This document shows, in pieces, positions 19,169 through 31,016 of a stretch of DNA of 64,000 nt; position 1 is the stretch's first letter; each line of letters opens with the position of its first letter. The notes under the pieces were generated by a model. It saw nothing but the letters and a program-made list of their open reading frames with translations, ran no database searches and had not been told where the DNA came from. The DNA comes from Mixophyes australis. Its lineage: Eukaryota; Chordata; Amphibia; Anura; Limnodynastidae. Location of the stretch: contig JAVHZZ010000004.1 of the NCBI GenBank assembly GCA_036250195.1, positions 147,326,729 to 147,390,728 on the forward strand. The letters run 5' to 3'. The position numbers and the translations under genes are program-made.

Positions 19169-19760
19169 GGGGACGCACTCCTATGACGTCAGTCACCAGC
19201 GGGACCGCGCGCTAGTGTTTGGAGTTGATGTGGTGAGATTAAGAGCTATACACGGAGCTCCGTTTAATATCTACATCCAGAGAAGGAGGATCCATTTCGG
19301 ATACACAGTACATAGTACATATCAAGGTACCGGTCTTGCAATACATCGCCTAATTGGTGTTAATTGTCTGCAATTTGCTGTGGTCTCAAAAGACGACCGA
19401 AGTCAGTGTGAAACTTATCTCTGAGGAAATCGCCTATATGGGGATGAAACGCGTCAGGTGAACAGCAAACAATTTTAAATTATTTTTGTGGACTTTGGAT
19501 CAGTGCCTATACCAGTGCATCTTTTCACTTACCGCTCACATTTATACCTCTGATGAGTCCCGGAGGAGACGGGGACGCACTCCTATGACGTCAGTCACCA
19601 GCGGGACCGCGCGCTAGTGTTTGGAGTTGATGTGGTGAGATTAAGAGCTATACACGGAGCTCCGTTTAATATCTACATCCAGAGAAGGAGGATCCATTTC
19701 GGATACACAGTACATAGTACATATCAAGGTACCGGTCTTGCAATACATCGCCTAATTGGT
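19169..19760 (+). repeat. 190-bp direct repeats, 402-bp period
   Basis: 19169-19358 and 19571-19760 appear identical in my reading (GGGGACGCACTCCTATGACG to CATCGCCTAATTGGT). Identity suggests that the duplication arose during the insertion itself rather than by old drift. Confidence 0.9.
19415..19461 (+). ncRNA. Candidate hammerhead ribozyme, minimal stem III
   Basis: Core CTGAGGA (19421-19427, fits CUGANGA) is followed by stem II (ATCGCC / GGGGAT around TATAT, one G-G mismatch and one extra A), then GAAAC, the palindrome ACGCGT as a very short stem III, and GTC. Cleavage would follow C19455. Stem I pairs TTATCT (19415-19420) with AGGTGA (19456-19461) including two G-U pairs. Palindromic short stem III hammerheads are known to act as dimers. 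Activity is untested, and the A bulge next to the core is a weakness. Confidence 0.5.
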
Positions 19761-20249
19761 AAGAGACTTTTTGTTACCTTTGACATTCCGCATTGGATCT
19801 CACCAGTTATTCCGGAGTTGGACCTCCCAAATACATCACTGTATTCTCTATACTATTATCCCTAATATTAGGGTTTGGATATCCCGTGAAAATCATATCA
19901 TAATCTCTACATTTATAGAGTGGAACGGATTCTATATAGTTGCTGGACTGGTATACATTATATCTGGTTGGCGGGTAGGTGCACCTACCTCGCTAATAAT
20001 TGGTTTGGCACTGATAACAGCCCACATTGGTTGTACCTAATATGGTTTTTTATATATTAGAATAAACTATTTTTAAGTATATACTTTGTGCATGAGTGTT
20101 TTTGTGGCAGACTCGGACATACCACCGCACACTTTGGTTGTTATATTTATCTATTTTTGGGGTGCAGATCCCCAGCGTTGGTACCGAGTCTGAGCAGTCA
20201 TTTCAGTACCGGACTAAGTTATATATTTTGTTGATATAAATGCCAGTGT

Positions 20250-20750
20250 AGCTTGCAAACGCTGTGCAATTACACTTGAACTGCTGTTTTCAAACCATCC
20301 ACTGCCTGGCTGACATGATGACTTATTCACTGACTTGAGGGCAGCTGGGGAGTTGAAAAGAGCGGTTCAAGTGGAAAAAGTTATAGTGTTGAGGAGCTAC
20401 CACAATTACATAAGATACACAGTTTAAATAGATGGTCTGATGCCACAATTTCAAATAATTAATTACCCAGACACTCCAGGTTTCCATGTACCCCGCAGCC
20501 ACCAACTTCAAAGCACCCATATGTTTGGCAGGAGGTTGGGTGGAGGATAATATAAGTATGTAGATGTAATTGGATGAGGCCATGTGACTCCTTTTACTGT
20601 GCAACAGCTGAGGCTTATATCCAAACAACTCTATGGCTGCATAGAGTTGCCAGGACATTCCTGACTGAAGAGGTTACTTGTATAATTAGGGATGTAAGAA
20701 GGGTGATGTGGCTGAGGGCACAAGGTCAAGTCGGTACAAAGGCTGCCTGC
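20250..20750. other. Unassigned sequence
   Basis: Short overlapping open frames on both strands show no protein family features. No repeat ends were identified. Confidence 0.45.
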
Positions 20751-20756
20751 TATATT

Positions 20757-21560
20757 CAGTTCTGGTGCAAGGTTTATTGGCCCCCTAGGCAAAGCTTCAA
20801 ACTCCCCCTTCCTCACACTTCTGCCCCCTTCAATACACTGCTGTTCCCTTTTCACATTGTGCCCTCCTATAACACCACTGTCCACTTATTTTCACTGTGC
20901 CCTCTTCGTCACACTGGGCCCCTTCATCACACTGGACACCTTCATCACACTGCTGCTCCCTATTCACACTGGGCCCCCTTTCATCACATTGTTCCCCTTT
21001 CATCACACTGTTCCCCTTTCATCACACTGCTCCCCCATTTTCACACTGCTGCTCCTTTTTCACACTCTGCCCTCCTATCACACTGTGCCCCTAATCACAC
21101 TACCCCCTTTCACCCCACTGTCCCTTCACACTGTTTCAATTCAAAATACTGTTCACCTTCATTACACTGCTCCCCTTGCATTACAATGTTCCCCTTCATC
21201 ACACTGTTCCCCTGCATAACTCCTCCCCCCTGCATCAGGCTGTTCCCCTACATCACACTGTTCCACTGCAACAAACTATTCTTTACTTACCTGCTGTCTT
21301 TTCTTCTGGCAGAGGCTCCTCTCTGCCTAGCTCCTCACTGACAGCATTGGGATGTGATGATTATGTCACACCTAACATTCAGTGAGGGGGGAGGAGAGAG
21401 CAGGGCAGTGCGTCCCAATGTACCTGAGGGGAGCGATCACCCCAATCGCAACACACCCTCCCTGGATCTGAAGCTGAGCGGCAGCGGGAGGCTGTGGAAG
21501 ATATTATAATTAAGCTCAGCGGCTGCTGCACAGCATTACAATTAACAAGTGCCTGACGGT
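20757..21560. repeat. hAT-like remnant with CCCCTTCATCACACTG minisatellite
   Basis: Starts with CAGTTCTGGTGCAAGGTTTA and GGCCCCCTAGGCAAAGC, wording typical of hAT ends. From about 20810 to 21290 a 16-25 bp unit, CCCTTTCATCACACTGYTCC, repeats some 20 times. It is followed by TTACTTACCTGCTGTCTTTT and GGATGTGATGATTATGTCAC, which resemble the part after the minisatellite in the region near 32340. A 255-codon open frame (20574-21341) rich in H, T, L and P is a repeat artefact. Confidence 0.5.
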
Positions 21561-24500
21561 AGGTGCCTAATGGTAGTACCGGGTTTGGCTATATGCCCAA
21601 TATCCATATCTCAGCTACAATTGAATGCCTTGTGTATCACAGGGCAGAACTTCATGGCTGTACTTGCCTGGCAGCAGAGAGCTGGCACACTGAGGAAGGA
21701 CACCAAGCTTCCTGCTTATTCAACAAAATAAAGAATATTTATTTAATGTCCAGTTAGTTGAGGGGGGCTAGATGCTCACAGTTCGGGATTGTTGCTGATA
21801 GCGCTGGGGCTTGTAGCCTCTGGAAAAGGTTTTTCATGTCCTCTTTCCCATTACAGAGGCCCAAGTCCTGCAGTAACCAGCCTAAGGCTGTTTTTCACTA
21901 TGGCAAAGGTACCACATGTCTAACTGTATTGTGGAACTCAACCTAGGCATGGTTTTTATTACAGGTGTCAATTTTAGGTAAGAAGTATGAATTACATTGC
22001 TCAAAATCCTAGAAATGTGGTTCTCAGCCAAATAGCTCTTATTAAAAGTATAAAATTTAAAAGTATAGAGTGAGGTCCAATCTCTGACCACCTCTGGTAG
22101 AGAAGTATATTTCTAGATTTTCTACAATCAATGTAATAAAAAGCTTCATGTACACAAGTGACACATATAATAAAGAGTCCTGTGATACCATACAGTGATG
22201 TATTTAAGCCATAAATTAGGATAAAACAAGCAGTTTTTAAAATAGAAATGTAATTATTTATTTAATTGAAAGAGGTGGTACTAAAGGGGTAAGAGGTTGA
22301 ACTTTGATGTGACTTTACAGTTGTACACATTGTACCACCTAAGATTTTCCATCCTCTCTGTACTTTGAGTATTTTTACTTTGTGGAGACTGCTCCTGAGC
22401 TCAATGGATTTGTGTACATTGATGTAGCGGTGCTAGATCAAGGTGCTTTGTGGTGTGCCTTGGGTGTGATTTGATAGTTTCTGCATTGCACGCTAAACAT
22501 TGCTCACAGCATGATATAAAATGTATGTAATAAATGAAACATACACACACTAGTACACATGTGCTATAAGTGAAAAATATATTGTCCTATATTCTTTCCT
22601 AAATATTTGATGAGCATATCCCTTGTGTATTCATTAGCCTGGAAAGTCCCTCCAAGTTTATCTGTATTTTTAGTCATTTCAGGTTGGGATAATAATATAT
22701 CCCCCAGCCCTTAAACACGTGAGCTTCTTTCATGTCATGGTTTAATCTATATGTGGATTAATGAAGCAATTCATCTAGAGAAAGAAGTAGCTCTCTAATC
22801 AAAATCTACATTGTTAAAATGAAATTGTCATTTCTCATATGCAACTCTATTACTGTGCCACTATTCACAAGGGACTTATCTGATTTTCAGTCCATGGAGA
22901 CAACTTTAACCAATTTTACAATTATCTTGTGGTATCATAAATAATTGAAATATATTTTAAACACAACAAAAACATAGACATGAAGGGCTTTTCCTCTTTT
23001 GCGCAACATTTCTTTATGTGTTTGCAACCCCATATAGCAAATAGAAAAGCGCCACCCAAAACCACCAGAATTATGTGTAGCCAGAAGCCTAACTTTGAAA
23101 AATGGTACAGATAAAGGTTCTTACAACATATGCCTTGGCAAAAAATAAATAGATATACTACACTTTCCTGAAGAACATTGAAGGACTTCTAGCCCTAACT
23201 CTTGACATATAACTGGTTTTAATGTTAACGGGAGTATTTGAACATTTCAATACAACAAAGTAGGTCTTTCTCCAGGGGAAAGGGAATTATAATGCATATT
23301 GTTAAGTATATACATCCTCCAACATGGCTCAACATTGAATAAAGGAAGGGACAATCCAGAAGGACTTAAGACTGGGGTTAAATACATTCGGGGGATTTGG
23401 AACTAACTGATCACCTTGATTGATGGAAGTTAAAACAGTTTTATGGTTCATCTGATTAGGACCAGTGGTCCTTTATGCTTATATTTTCGTCACCTGTGTG
23501 TCCATGTGACCCCAGTTTTGAAGCAAGCATGAGAGAATAGCCCATAAACAAACAGATAATAGGACAGCAACACAGAATAGAGGCAAGCAAAGACTCATTG
23601 ACTGAGCGCTAGATAGTGGAGGGAGATCCTGCTCCCCAGCAACACAAATTAGTAATGCAACACTCATATTAAAATTAAGTAGAAGGATTTTGGTGTCAAA
23701 CACAAATCTACATTAAACAAAGTTCATACATTCATTTCACAGTGGCAAGTGAAAATAGAATCTCCACAGTACACTTGTGCTTTGGCATTCCATGGAATCC
23801 CAATCTTTAGTGTGATTGTAATAATCATTTTGAAGAATTTATAGTGTATGAAAAGAGCTGGGATAATGAAGGTTAATTCATTCTACTGGGTGTTGTGGTT
23901 GGAGCAGATATGGGAACACTTAATGCTAACTTGATGCCACTGGTGAAATGTGCAAAATGTCTTTGCCAGAATGTGGGATAACGCAAATCATTTTTTTAAA
24001 TAGTTTTATGCTGATCTCTGCTAAGTTTAAGAAGAAATATATTTGATAGGTTCAGTAATATAGTTTGATCTAATATTTTACTATTTGGTGAGTCACCGAT
24101 GAAATTCCGAATTGCCCTGTTTCTAGGTTATCAGATTAGCTTCTAGCAACCATAATATTGTAAAGTTCCATTTGTCGCTACCAATAAATATTGTCCGATG
24201 ATATTAATGTGGTTCCAAAGCACAAAGAAAATTAATAGCAATTTTACAGGAAAGTATATCCGAATACATTATGCAAGCGCCCCCTGGGCCCAGGTAATAC
24301 TGGCCCAGGGACTTGCCTATATACAGTTTGAGTTAACAAAAAAGATGATGATGTCACAATGTACACAAAGACAAACTTAGGTCTTTCTTCATTGGTCCAG
24401 GGGTCAAGTCAGTCCAGTACAATGTAGATCATAGGTCAGTTCAAAGGATTCCTCTCCAAAAGTGGGGGTAGTTTACTCCAACAGCTGAGCACATGTCTTG

Positions 24501-25480
24501 CCTTAGGGAACCAACCTAATCAAGTTTAAACCAACCTATAAACATGTGATGTGCTGTTTTATTCATAATTAGCGATCTCTAGGAGTGATCGCTACTCTGT
24601 TAACACTGTATTTCTATTGGTGAAATGAGGAATGCTATATTACCAGACACAATACATTTCTTAGGACTTGAACCATAGATACATGTAATGTAAATTTATC
24701 TTTGATAAGTAACTTTTAAAGTTTACTAATAAACTGATATGAGTTGAAATATTATTAAATGTGTCCTATTTGAAAATGTAAGTGTATATGTAAGTATGTG
24801 TGTTCTTTTCCGGTGCGATTGTGCTATTAACCCTGTTATGACGTAGCATGCTAATCACAATCGTACGGAAAAATATTAATAATTGATATTTGTTAATTTA
24901 GAACGACTTAATCCAATTATTTGATTTCCACAATATTTTGAATGGTAAATTGATGCTGAGGCTGCACTGTGGATGGTTATTCAATTTTTTTAATTCTTTT
25001 ACTGGAATGAGATGCCAGATACTGTTGTTTTAGGAACCGCCTGCTGGTATGCTTGTAACGGATTATAGGACTGCCTATTGTTCAATCTTGTGATAGTATA
25101 ATTCCAATTGGAAAGCTGCACTGATGACGTAAAAGGTGGCAAGACAAATATTGATAAACAGATAAAGAGTGTTCTTGAGCCACAACTGGCCAATAGGAAT
25201 GTCATAAAAGGTAGAATACTAATCCCTAGCAATAAATAAATAGGAGAGAAAGGGTAAAGTCTGCTGAATTGTGAGGAAAAAAGTCAGTAATCCTGATGAT
25301 ATAAAAGTAAATGAGGAGAAAAGTGAATATCCTTATCCTTCAGAAATGGAAAGGATAAGCGAAAGAGCAGGGGGTAAAGAAAGAAAGGTTACAACAAGAA
25401 AGTTTTAAAACAGAACTGACAGGTGGAAAAAAAATGAAAGCTGTAAGAATTCATTATATTTTTGTCTAAATACTGAATGT
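21560..25480. other. Long AT-rich stretch without recognised features
   Basis: Nearly 4 kb with only short open frames, none resembling known proteins, and no clear terminal repeats or tandem arrays. CCTGGGCCCAGGTAATACTGGCC-like local palindromes near 24281 are short. This is the largest repeat-poor part of the window and could contain old repeats that I cannot recognise, or conserved noncoding sequence. Confidence 0.5.
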
Positions 25481-25483
25481 ACT

Positions 25484-26882
25484 TGTCACGGGCACTAGGA
25501 GTCTTTACCCAGAATATCACCAGATGATGTTCTTACCAGAGTAATATAGCTGGTACTATGGTCCTCTGGTAGCAGGGTGACAACGGAACAGGAGAATCAG
25601 CAGATGGTGAGAGAATGCTCGAGGAAAGTCTATGACTAGCAGCAACTGGTAATGACTTAGATGTATATACACGAGTAACCAAATGGACAAGTAAACGTGA
25701 GGAGAGTCAGTGGTCTGCGTACAGCAAGTTGTACCACTGCTATAGTGAGGAGGAATGTCCAGGAGTAGAGAGGAGGTAGTGAAGGTCAGTGGTCTGCGTA
25801 TAGCAAGTTGTAGCACTGTCTATAGTGAAGGAATGGATTCCAGGTGCAAGTGGGTAACGGGGAAGTCAGTGGTCTGCGTACAGCAAGTTGTACCACTGCT
25901 TATGTGAGAGGATACTTGAAACTGGTGCCAATGGGAAATAGGAGTCAGTGGTCTGCGTTCAGCAAGTTGTACCACTGCTATATATATATGTGAGGAGGGA
26001 CACGAGGAGATGAATGGAATACTGAGGATACACGGGCACACGGAACCTGATCCCACGATGATATCCACAATACAAGAATAACTGACAAGCACTGCTTGAA
26101 GTATACAAAGTCACTATAGAGATCCAGGCAATAGGACACAAAGTCAATAGTAACAATAGCCTTAGTAGATGGACGACTCCGGAGATGAACACAACACAGT
26201 CCAGACGGATATGCAATACAATAGCAAAGTCAATGGAAAGTATGCATACCGCGGTTCAGGAGAGCAGGCTGTCAGGGAGACGTGTAGGGATACCTGAACG
26301 GCTGAACGCCGGCAGGAGGAGAGACCACTGGAGGCTGGAAACAGTAAGCAAGTTGGTGCAGCGCACGGAAGGTAGCCGGTAATCAACGGAGCAATACTCA
26401 GGATGCAGTAGTAAGTAACACTGGTAACATGATGAACACGGGAGAGTTGAGGCGGTCTGGAATCCAGCAGTAGTAGCGAAGGCAGCGGAGAGCAGACACG
26501 CTGAACACAGGAGAGTTGAGGCGGACTGGAATCCGGCAGCAGTAGCAGATAGGAATCAGCTGAGTGCAGAGACGATGAACACAGGAGAGTTGAAGTGGTC
26601 TGGAAACCACAATCGAAGAAGACAGGAATCAGCTGGAGCTGAATACACGAGGAAACACAGGAACACCTTCAGAGGCTCATGGGGAATGAGACTCCAAGAT
26701 CAGGCAACCAGGTAATGATCACAGGTGGTTTAAATAGGGAGGGTTGCCTGATCATCCAATCAATTAAAAGCAACAGGTACTGAAGGTTTCATAAGGGCTG
26801 CACATGCGCAGACCCTCAGGATGGCGGACGGCCACGGTTCCTGAACACAGGAGAAATGGCACTCACAGTCCGGTGAGTGACA
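25484..26882 (-). mobile_element. 1.4-kb solo LTR with TSD GTACT
   Basis: Begins TGTCACGGGCACTAGG and ends CCGGTGAGTGACA, flanked by GTACT at 25479-25483 and 26883-26887. On the minus strand a TATA-like CTATTTAAACC (26728-26738) matches the promoter of the sushi LTR, so it is read leftwards. Near it, AGGCAACC and GGTTGCCT lie in inverted orientation (about 26702-26755). Two tandem arrays enlarge it: four roughly 79-bp units with GTCAGTGGTCTGCGTACAGC (25706-26000) and three roughly 71-bp units with ACAGGAGAGTTGAGGCGG (26432-26605). No coding sequence. Confidence 0.88.
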
Positions 26883-26923
26883 GTACTCAAGTGATTTGTT
26901 TATTAGTCTTAAATTTAAGCTTA

Positions 26924-27910
26924 CAAAAGGGAAAAAGGAGAGTTGCGCAGAAGTACCTAATAGGTTTTTAATAAAAAATGTCAAACAGCTGTGTAGAATA
27001 CATGTATCACATACTGACAACCACAGAGTTACGGTGGAACGTATACTATGTATACACTAGCTTTTCTAAGAAACAAATAAAATAAAAATAAAAATAAATA
27101 AATAAATCTCAATAAAAAACAGATCACATGACCTCATAATCATGTATATACATGCATATATTGCGATGCAACCCAATACACCTATTTATCACCAGCTGGT
27201 AAATATAGTTGGAATATCCAGATTTAATTGGATCCTGCAGGATATAAGGAAGGCAGAGAAATTGTTTTTCCCTTTTAGCTCTTCAAATATATAAATACAG
27301 TTGAAATTGAACTATTACATGTACATGCAAATGATGTTTCTTGATGGAGTTTAGATCTTCAGAAAACTGTCCTTATAAGGATCAAATACCACATGTCTCC
27401 AAGAATAAAAACAGTTCCGTTATTGTGGATCTAATATGAATAATATCCGGTAAATAGACAGATGAAGAGAATTTGAATATTATAAATCATCAGTAAAATA
27501 AGATCTGTCGCAACCGCGACTGAAATTCAATAACAATTCCGTATATCGAACCATACTATGTATGTTAAGCGTCCAACAGAGGTGCAGCTTCTTTCCGCTT
27601 CAGTGGCTCTATATAATCAAAAGACCACATACCTCTGGGGATCCAAATCAGCTGATGATGAGTGTCTGTCAGCAATGGCAAAGATTGACCACCTTACCAG
27701 AAAGCGGGTCAGGATAAAAAACATACAGCAGTTCCTTCGGTGCGCACCAAATCCGGATCCAGACACACAAATGACGTGTGGATGATAGGTCCCAATAATA
27801 ATAGCGTTTCAGGCTTGGTAATAGCAATCAAATTACTCAGGCACTCAGATAGTGGTAGGCAACATAAAACAAGGCGACGCGTTTCGTCTGATGAACAGAC
27901 TTTTTCAAAG
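26924..27910 (-). mobile_element. Second hammerhead-bearing 1-kb element, TSD TAAATTTAAGCTTA
   Basis: A 14-bp duplication, TAAATTTAAGCTTA, stands at 26910-26923 and 27911-27924. On the minus strand the element begins right after the duplication with a truncated hammerhead core (27910-27870) and continues about 950 bp of noncoding sequence, ending in an AATAAA-like TTTATT-rich stretch (27090-27110 on the plus strand) and a short unique tail. Size, target duplication length and the GACGAAACGCGTC signature match the element at 19169-20233, but the bodies are otherwise different in my reading. Confidence 0.55.
27870..27909 (-). ncRNA. Truncated hammerhead-like motif
   Basis: On the minus strand GTCTG-TTCAT-CAGAC forms a perfect 5-bp stem II hairpin. 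It is followed by GAAAC, the palindrome ACGCGT and GTC, as in the first motif. The 5' core strand reads TTGAAAA instead of CTGANGA, and stem I is cut off by the element end, so it should be inactive. Confidence 0.45.
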
Positions 27911-27924
27911 TAAATTTAAGCTTA

Positions 27925-28300
27925 ACCTCTTTGGTACTGCAAGAGTGTCGAAAAGACATAAAAATAATCCAGCCTCAAATAAAGAGTAGAACTGTGTTAT
28001 ATTATTGGTTGAGTTTTATAACTGGGTTGTCAAGCACAAAAAAGAAATTTCAAGCACCTGCTTTTACTTACAGATTGATTGTGATTTTATGTATCACTGT
28101 CTGTGAGACACATATGCAATCAGTAGGGAGAGTTAGTTCTTGTAGTGCCATTTTGGAGGCTTTTTTGAAAGATAGCTTTCAATTTAACATCCCATGAATA
28201 TGTGGCCCAATGTAGGGACTTTCATTCATTTAGAGTTAGGACTAACCTATTTGCAGAAGCGCCATGTAGTGGTGGGTGGCTTGTTATGTATTTGTAAATA
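27925..28300. other. Unassigned sequence
   Basis: No recognised coding or repeat feature. A short plus-strand frame at 27931-28197 has no family resemblance. Confidence 0.45.
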
Positions 28301-28917
28301 TGTGCAACTAAAAGGAGTGTGTGACATTTGGCAAGAAGAAATATCTTGTTGAATGATGTCTCTTTAATCTTTGAAATAAGTGGCAAAATCATGGGCTGGA
28401 AGGAGGGAGGAAGGCGAAGGAGGTGCAGTTGGGCATAGAAGTGAGTTGAATGAGGAAAAGAGGCGACATGGCTTAGAAGACTGAGTGGATATTAGAGATT
28501 TGAAGAATGTTTGTTTGGCAATTGAAAGGGCAGTACTTTAGGATGAAAAGATTTATTGATAGTGGAGGAACTCAGGATAGGTGTGATTTTCCCTCCAGTG
28601 GGAGTGTGGGAGCAGTTTTGCAGTTAGCAGGTGTGTTAGGTATGCAATGGTTGGGGTTTGGATCATCAGAGACTGTATGTGGTAGTTAGAGCTGCATTGT
28701 CTAGGGCTGAACTGATTGTTTTGTTGTAGAAAGTGGCAGCCTGATTATGGCAGAACAATGCAGACATAGGAGTAAATAGTTGTTTTAGTAAGGATGAAAA
28801 GTGGATTGGATTAAGTGTACTTAGGTGTCACTGTGCAAATGTGGATTTGGGTGCAGGGGGGGGAGGACATGAGGTAAGGTGAGGCTGAAGGAAAGGAAGT
28901 TGAGGTCAGAGAGTGGG
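28301..28917 (-). pseudogene. Decayed L2 LINE fragment (between endonuclease and RT domains)
   Basis: On the minus strand, stretches resembling the plus-strand L2 at 50900-51350 can be read. They include a YNKTISSALD segment equivalent to YNHALTSALD, and a FFKSL-like segment followed by FPHSTHF. Many stops and frame breaks are present. It is the downstream continuation of the minus-strand copy at 29780-30900, from which it is separated by an insertion. Confidence 0.65.
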
Positions 28918-29778
28918 ATCCATCTCCGGACCCTTGGGACTAGTTGTGACAGGAATGTAGTGGAAAATTGGAGGCTGGATGAATGTCTTGCTCATAGAGG
29001 TTACTCTATTCCTGTATACCGGATGTTAGGAGGTGGATTGCTGGACTGGACTCTGTACTGAATTAAACGACTGGAAACTGGACCTGATGGACTGGAACCT
29101 GGACGTGGGAACAGGGAGCACTCATGATCAGAGAGACTCAGTACCTCCAGGAACTCAGAAACTCAGATAAATACAGTACTACAACTGGGACTGGGAAGAC
29201 TCAGAACTCAGGCAGTGAATATACAAGGGAGGCAACCTCCAGAACAAGCCTGGAACTGGCCCTGGACAACTCAGAACTCAGAATCTGGTGTAGGCCTGGA
29301 ACTGGAAGTTGGTACCCCGATACACAGAGATGGCTCCAGAACGTGGTTGACTCAGAACAACAACCTACTACCCCAGATAGCCAGTAGGAGAGACAGTAAG
29401 AGATTGAAGAGAGGAGGGTTCACACGGAAGATAACAGCTTGAATCTGTACACAAACAGATTTCAGCAGGCAGAATGAAGCTGAATTCACACAAAGGGTTA
29501 ATAGTTAAAGTCTGTATCAAAGCAAGCATAATGAAGCTGAGTTCACATAATGGTAAATGCTTGGAGTCTGTATCACAGCAAACAGTATGAAACTATACTC
29601 ACTCAGAGGGTAAATGGTTGAAGTCCGGATCACAGCAAACAGAATGAAACAGCAATAAACAGCAACAGTGGTGAGCTGCAACCAAAAACTAGGAAGTATT
29701 GCACTGGCAATAAGCTGAGTTTAGGAGGAGACTCTTATAGTCTACAGAGGAAGCTAATTGGTGGATGAGGCTCACTGG
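28918..29778. mobile_element. LTR-like insertion within the antisense L2
   Basis: The 860-bp segment separates two parts of one minus-strand L2. It is full of CTGGAACTGG and CAGAACTCAG variants. It contains three 60-65 bp tandem units with TCACAGCAAACAGNATGAA (about 29452-29645). Composition resembles the other LTRs here in reverse sense, but I could not fix ends or a target duplication. L2 sequence is also missing around the junction, so a deletion accompanied the insertion. Confidence 0.45.
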
Positions 29779-31010
29779 GAAAGACCAAAGGAGGAAGTAA
29801 GTGAAAGAAGTTTAGTAGTAGAAGAGACAGTTTGATTATCAATGGGAATGTGTAAATTGTCTAGTATGAGAGTAGGCAGGTCAAAGGATAGGAAATAAGT
29901 GAGCCAGGCTGCAAAGTTGTCCAGAAATTGGTAAACTGGACCTGGGGAGGGCGATAAATGACAGCAAATAAAGGTGGAGAGGATAAAATAGATGGATAGT
30001 ATGAACTTCATAGGAAGAGAATGAGAGTGAGGGTTCAGAGGATATGTATTAGAAGGTACAAATTAGAGAAAGTAGAATGCCTACTCCACCACCTTGTCTG
30101 TTTCTGGGTCTGGAGGTATGGCTGAGGGAGAGTCCCCCATAGGAGAGAACTGCAGGGGATGTAGTGTGCAAGGAGGTGAGCCAAGTTTCTTTAATGTCAT
30201 AGCGGATGAGTGATTTAAAAATTAACAGATCATGAATTGATGCTAGTTTGTTACAAACAGATCTGGTGTTCTATAATGCTCAATAGAAGGGAAGAGAGGG
30301 TTGTGGAGATATGTGGATAAGGTTGGCGGGATTGCAAGTACAGGATGTAAGAATAGGTTTGGGATGGAGCAAGGAGCATGAGCAAAAAGTGGGTATTGCA
30401 CGGTGTGCAGGGTTAGGTGAGATGTCAGCAGCAGCATTGAGAATGAGCAGGGTGAGGAAGAGGACATGTGAGAATTTGTGTGTGTGAGGTTTATTTCTGT
30501 TTATATAGACTTGTGAGTGTGGTGGGTGCAGGAAACAATGCAGGAAACAATGCAGTTCATGTGTGCAGACTAGTGAGGAGGTAAGCTGTGAAGTAGAAAT
30601 CATAATAGGGGAGGGAGAAATAGCAAGGTAAAGAAAACAGAAGAGTTTGAATAGATGTTTGGTGACAGTGAATATGAGAGAGTGTAAATTGAGTAGGTGC
30701 ATAATGGAAATGTGAATGAATGTATATTAGCTGGGGTAGGTAATGAGAGAGTGGAACGGAACAATTGATCCAAATGGTGCAGGGCAGTGGAAGAGGTGAA
30801 GGATACTTTACTGCTCCCTGGCAGAGGTTAATAGAGTTGGAAGGTTCTGTAGCTGTGACAAAATACTGATAATTGGGTGCTGAGGGTCCAGCAGTCAAAC
30901 AGAGATGGTAACAGCAATCACAATTGAGCTCAGTGGGCAGCTAAACAGATGTTGAAAACATCGATGATAGTTGAGCTCTCTGGGTCCCACAGCTGAACAG
31001 AGATGGTATT
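29779..31010 (-). pseudogene. Decayed L2 LINE fragment (endonuclease and 5' region)
   Basis: The minus-strand peptide GPVYQFLDNFAAWLTYFLSF, followed by LPTLILDNLHIPIDN and SLTSSFGLSQ, aligns with the endonuclease of the plus-strand L2 (GPNFLFIDNFAVWLPHHLSS, IILGDFNFPIDN, SSSLGLTQ). The catalytic-site GDFN is changed to DNLH. Frames are broken repeatedly, and the 5' part to about 31000 is recognisable mainly by composition. Confidence 0.7.
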
Positions 31011-31016
31011 TCAGTA

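Larger units (their letters stand above)
19169..20233 (+). mobile_element. Penelope-like or retrozyme-like element with tandem 5' repeats and hammerhead core
   Basis: The element is bounded by the 13-bp duplication ATATAAATGCCAG (19156-19168 and 20234-20246). Two identical 190-bp segments (19169-19358, 19571-19760) are arranged head to tail with a 402-bp period. A hammerhead-like motif lies between them at 19415-19461. After the second repeat the sequence continues with GTAAGAG, possibly a splice donor, into 470 bp of AT-rich body with AATAAA near 20061. No reverse transcriptase frame remains. Tandem terminal repeats with hammerhead ribozymes and longish target duplications are known features of Penelope-like elements. 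Assignment rests on this architecture only. Confidence 0.55.

Noticed and set aside
19548..19580. Second hammerhead core CTGATGAGTCCC near the second 190-bp repeat
   Set aside because: Stem II-like GTCCC/GGGGAC is present but is followed by GCAC, not GAAA, so the catalytic core is incomplete.
20574..21341. 255-codon open frame rich in H, T, P and L
   Set aside because: It runs through a CCCCTTCATCACACTG minisatellite and has no domain; a repeat artefact.
27886..27900. Plus-strand CTGATGA as a hammerhead core
   Set aside because: It is the loop side of the minus-strand stem II hairpin; no GAAA or stem I in the right order on the plus strand.
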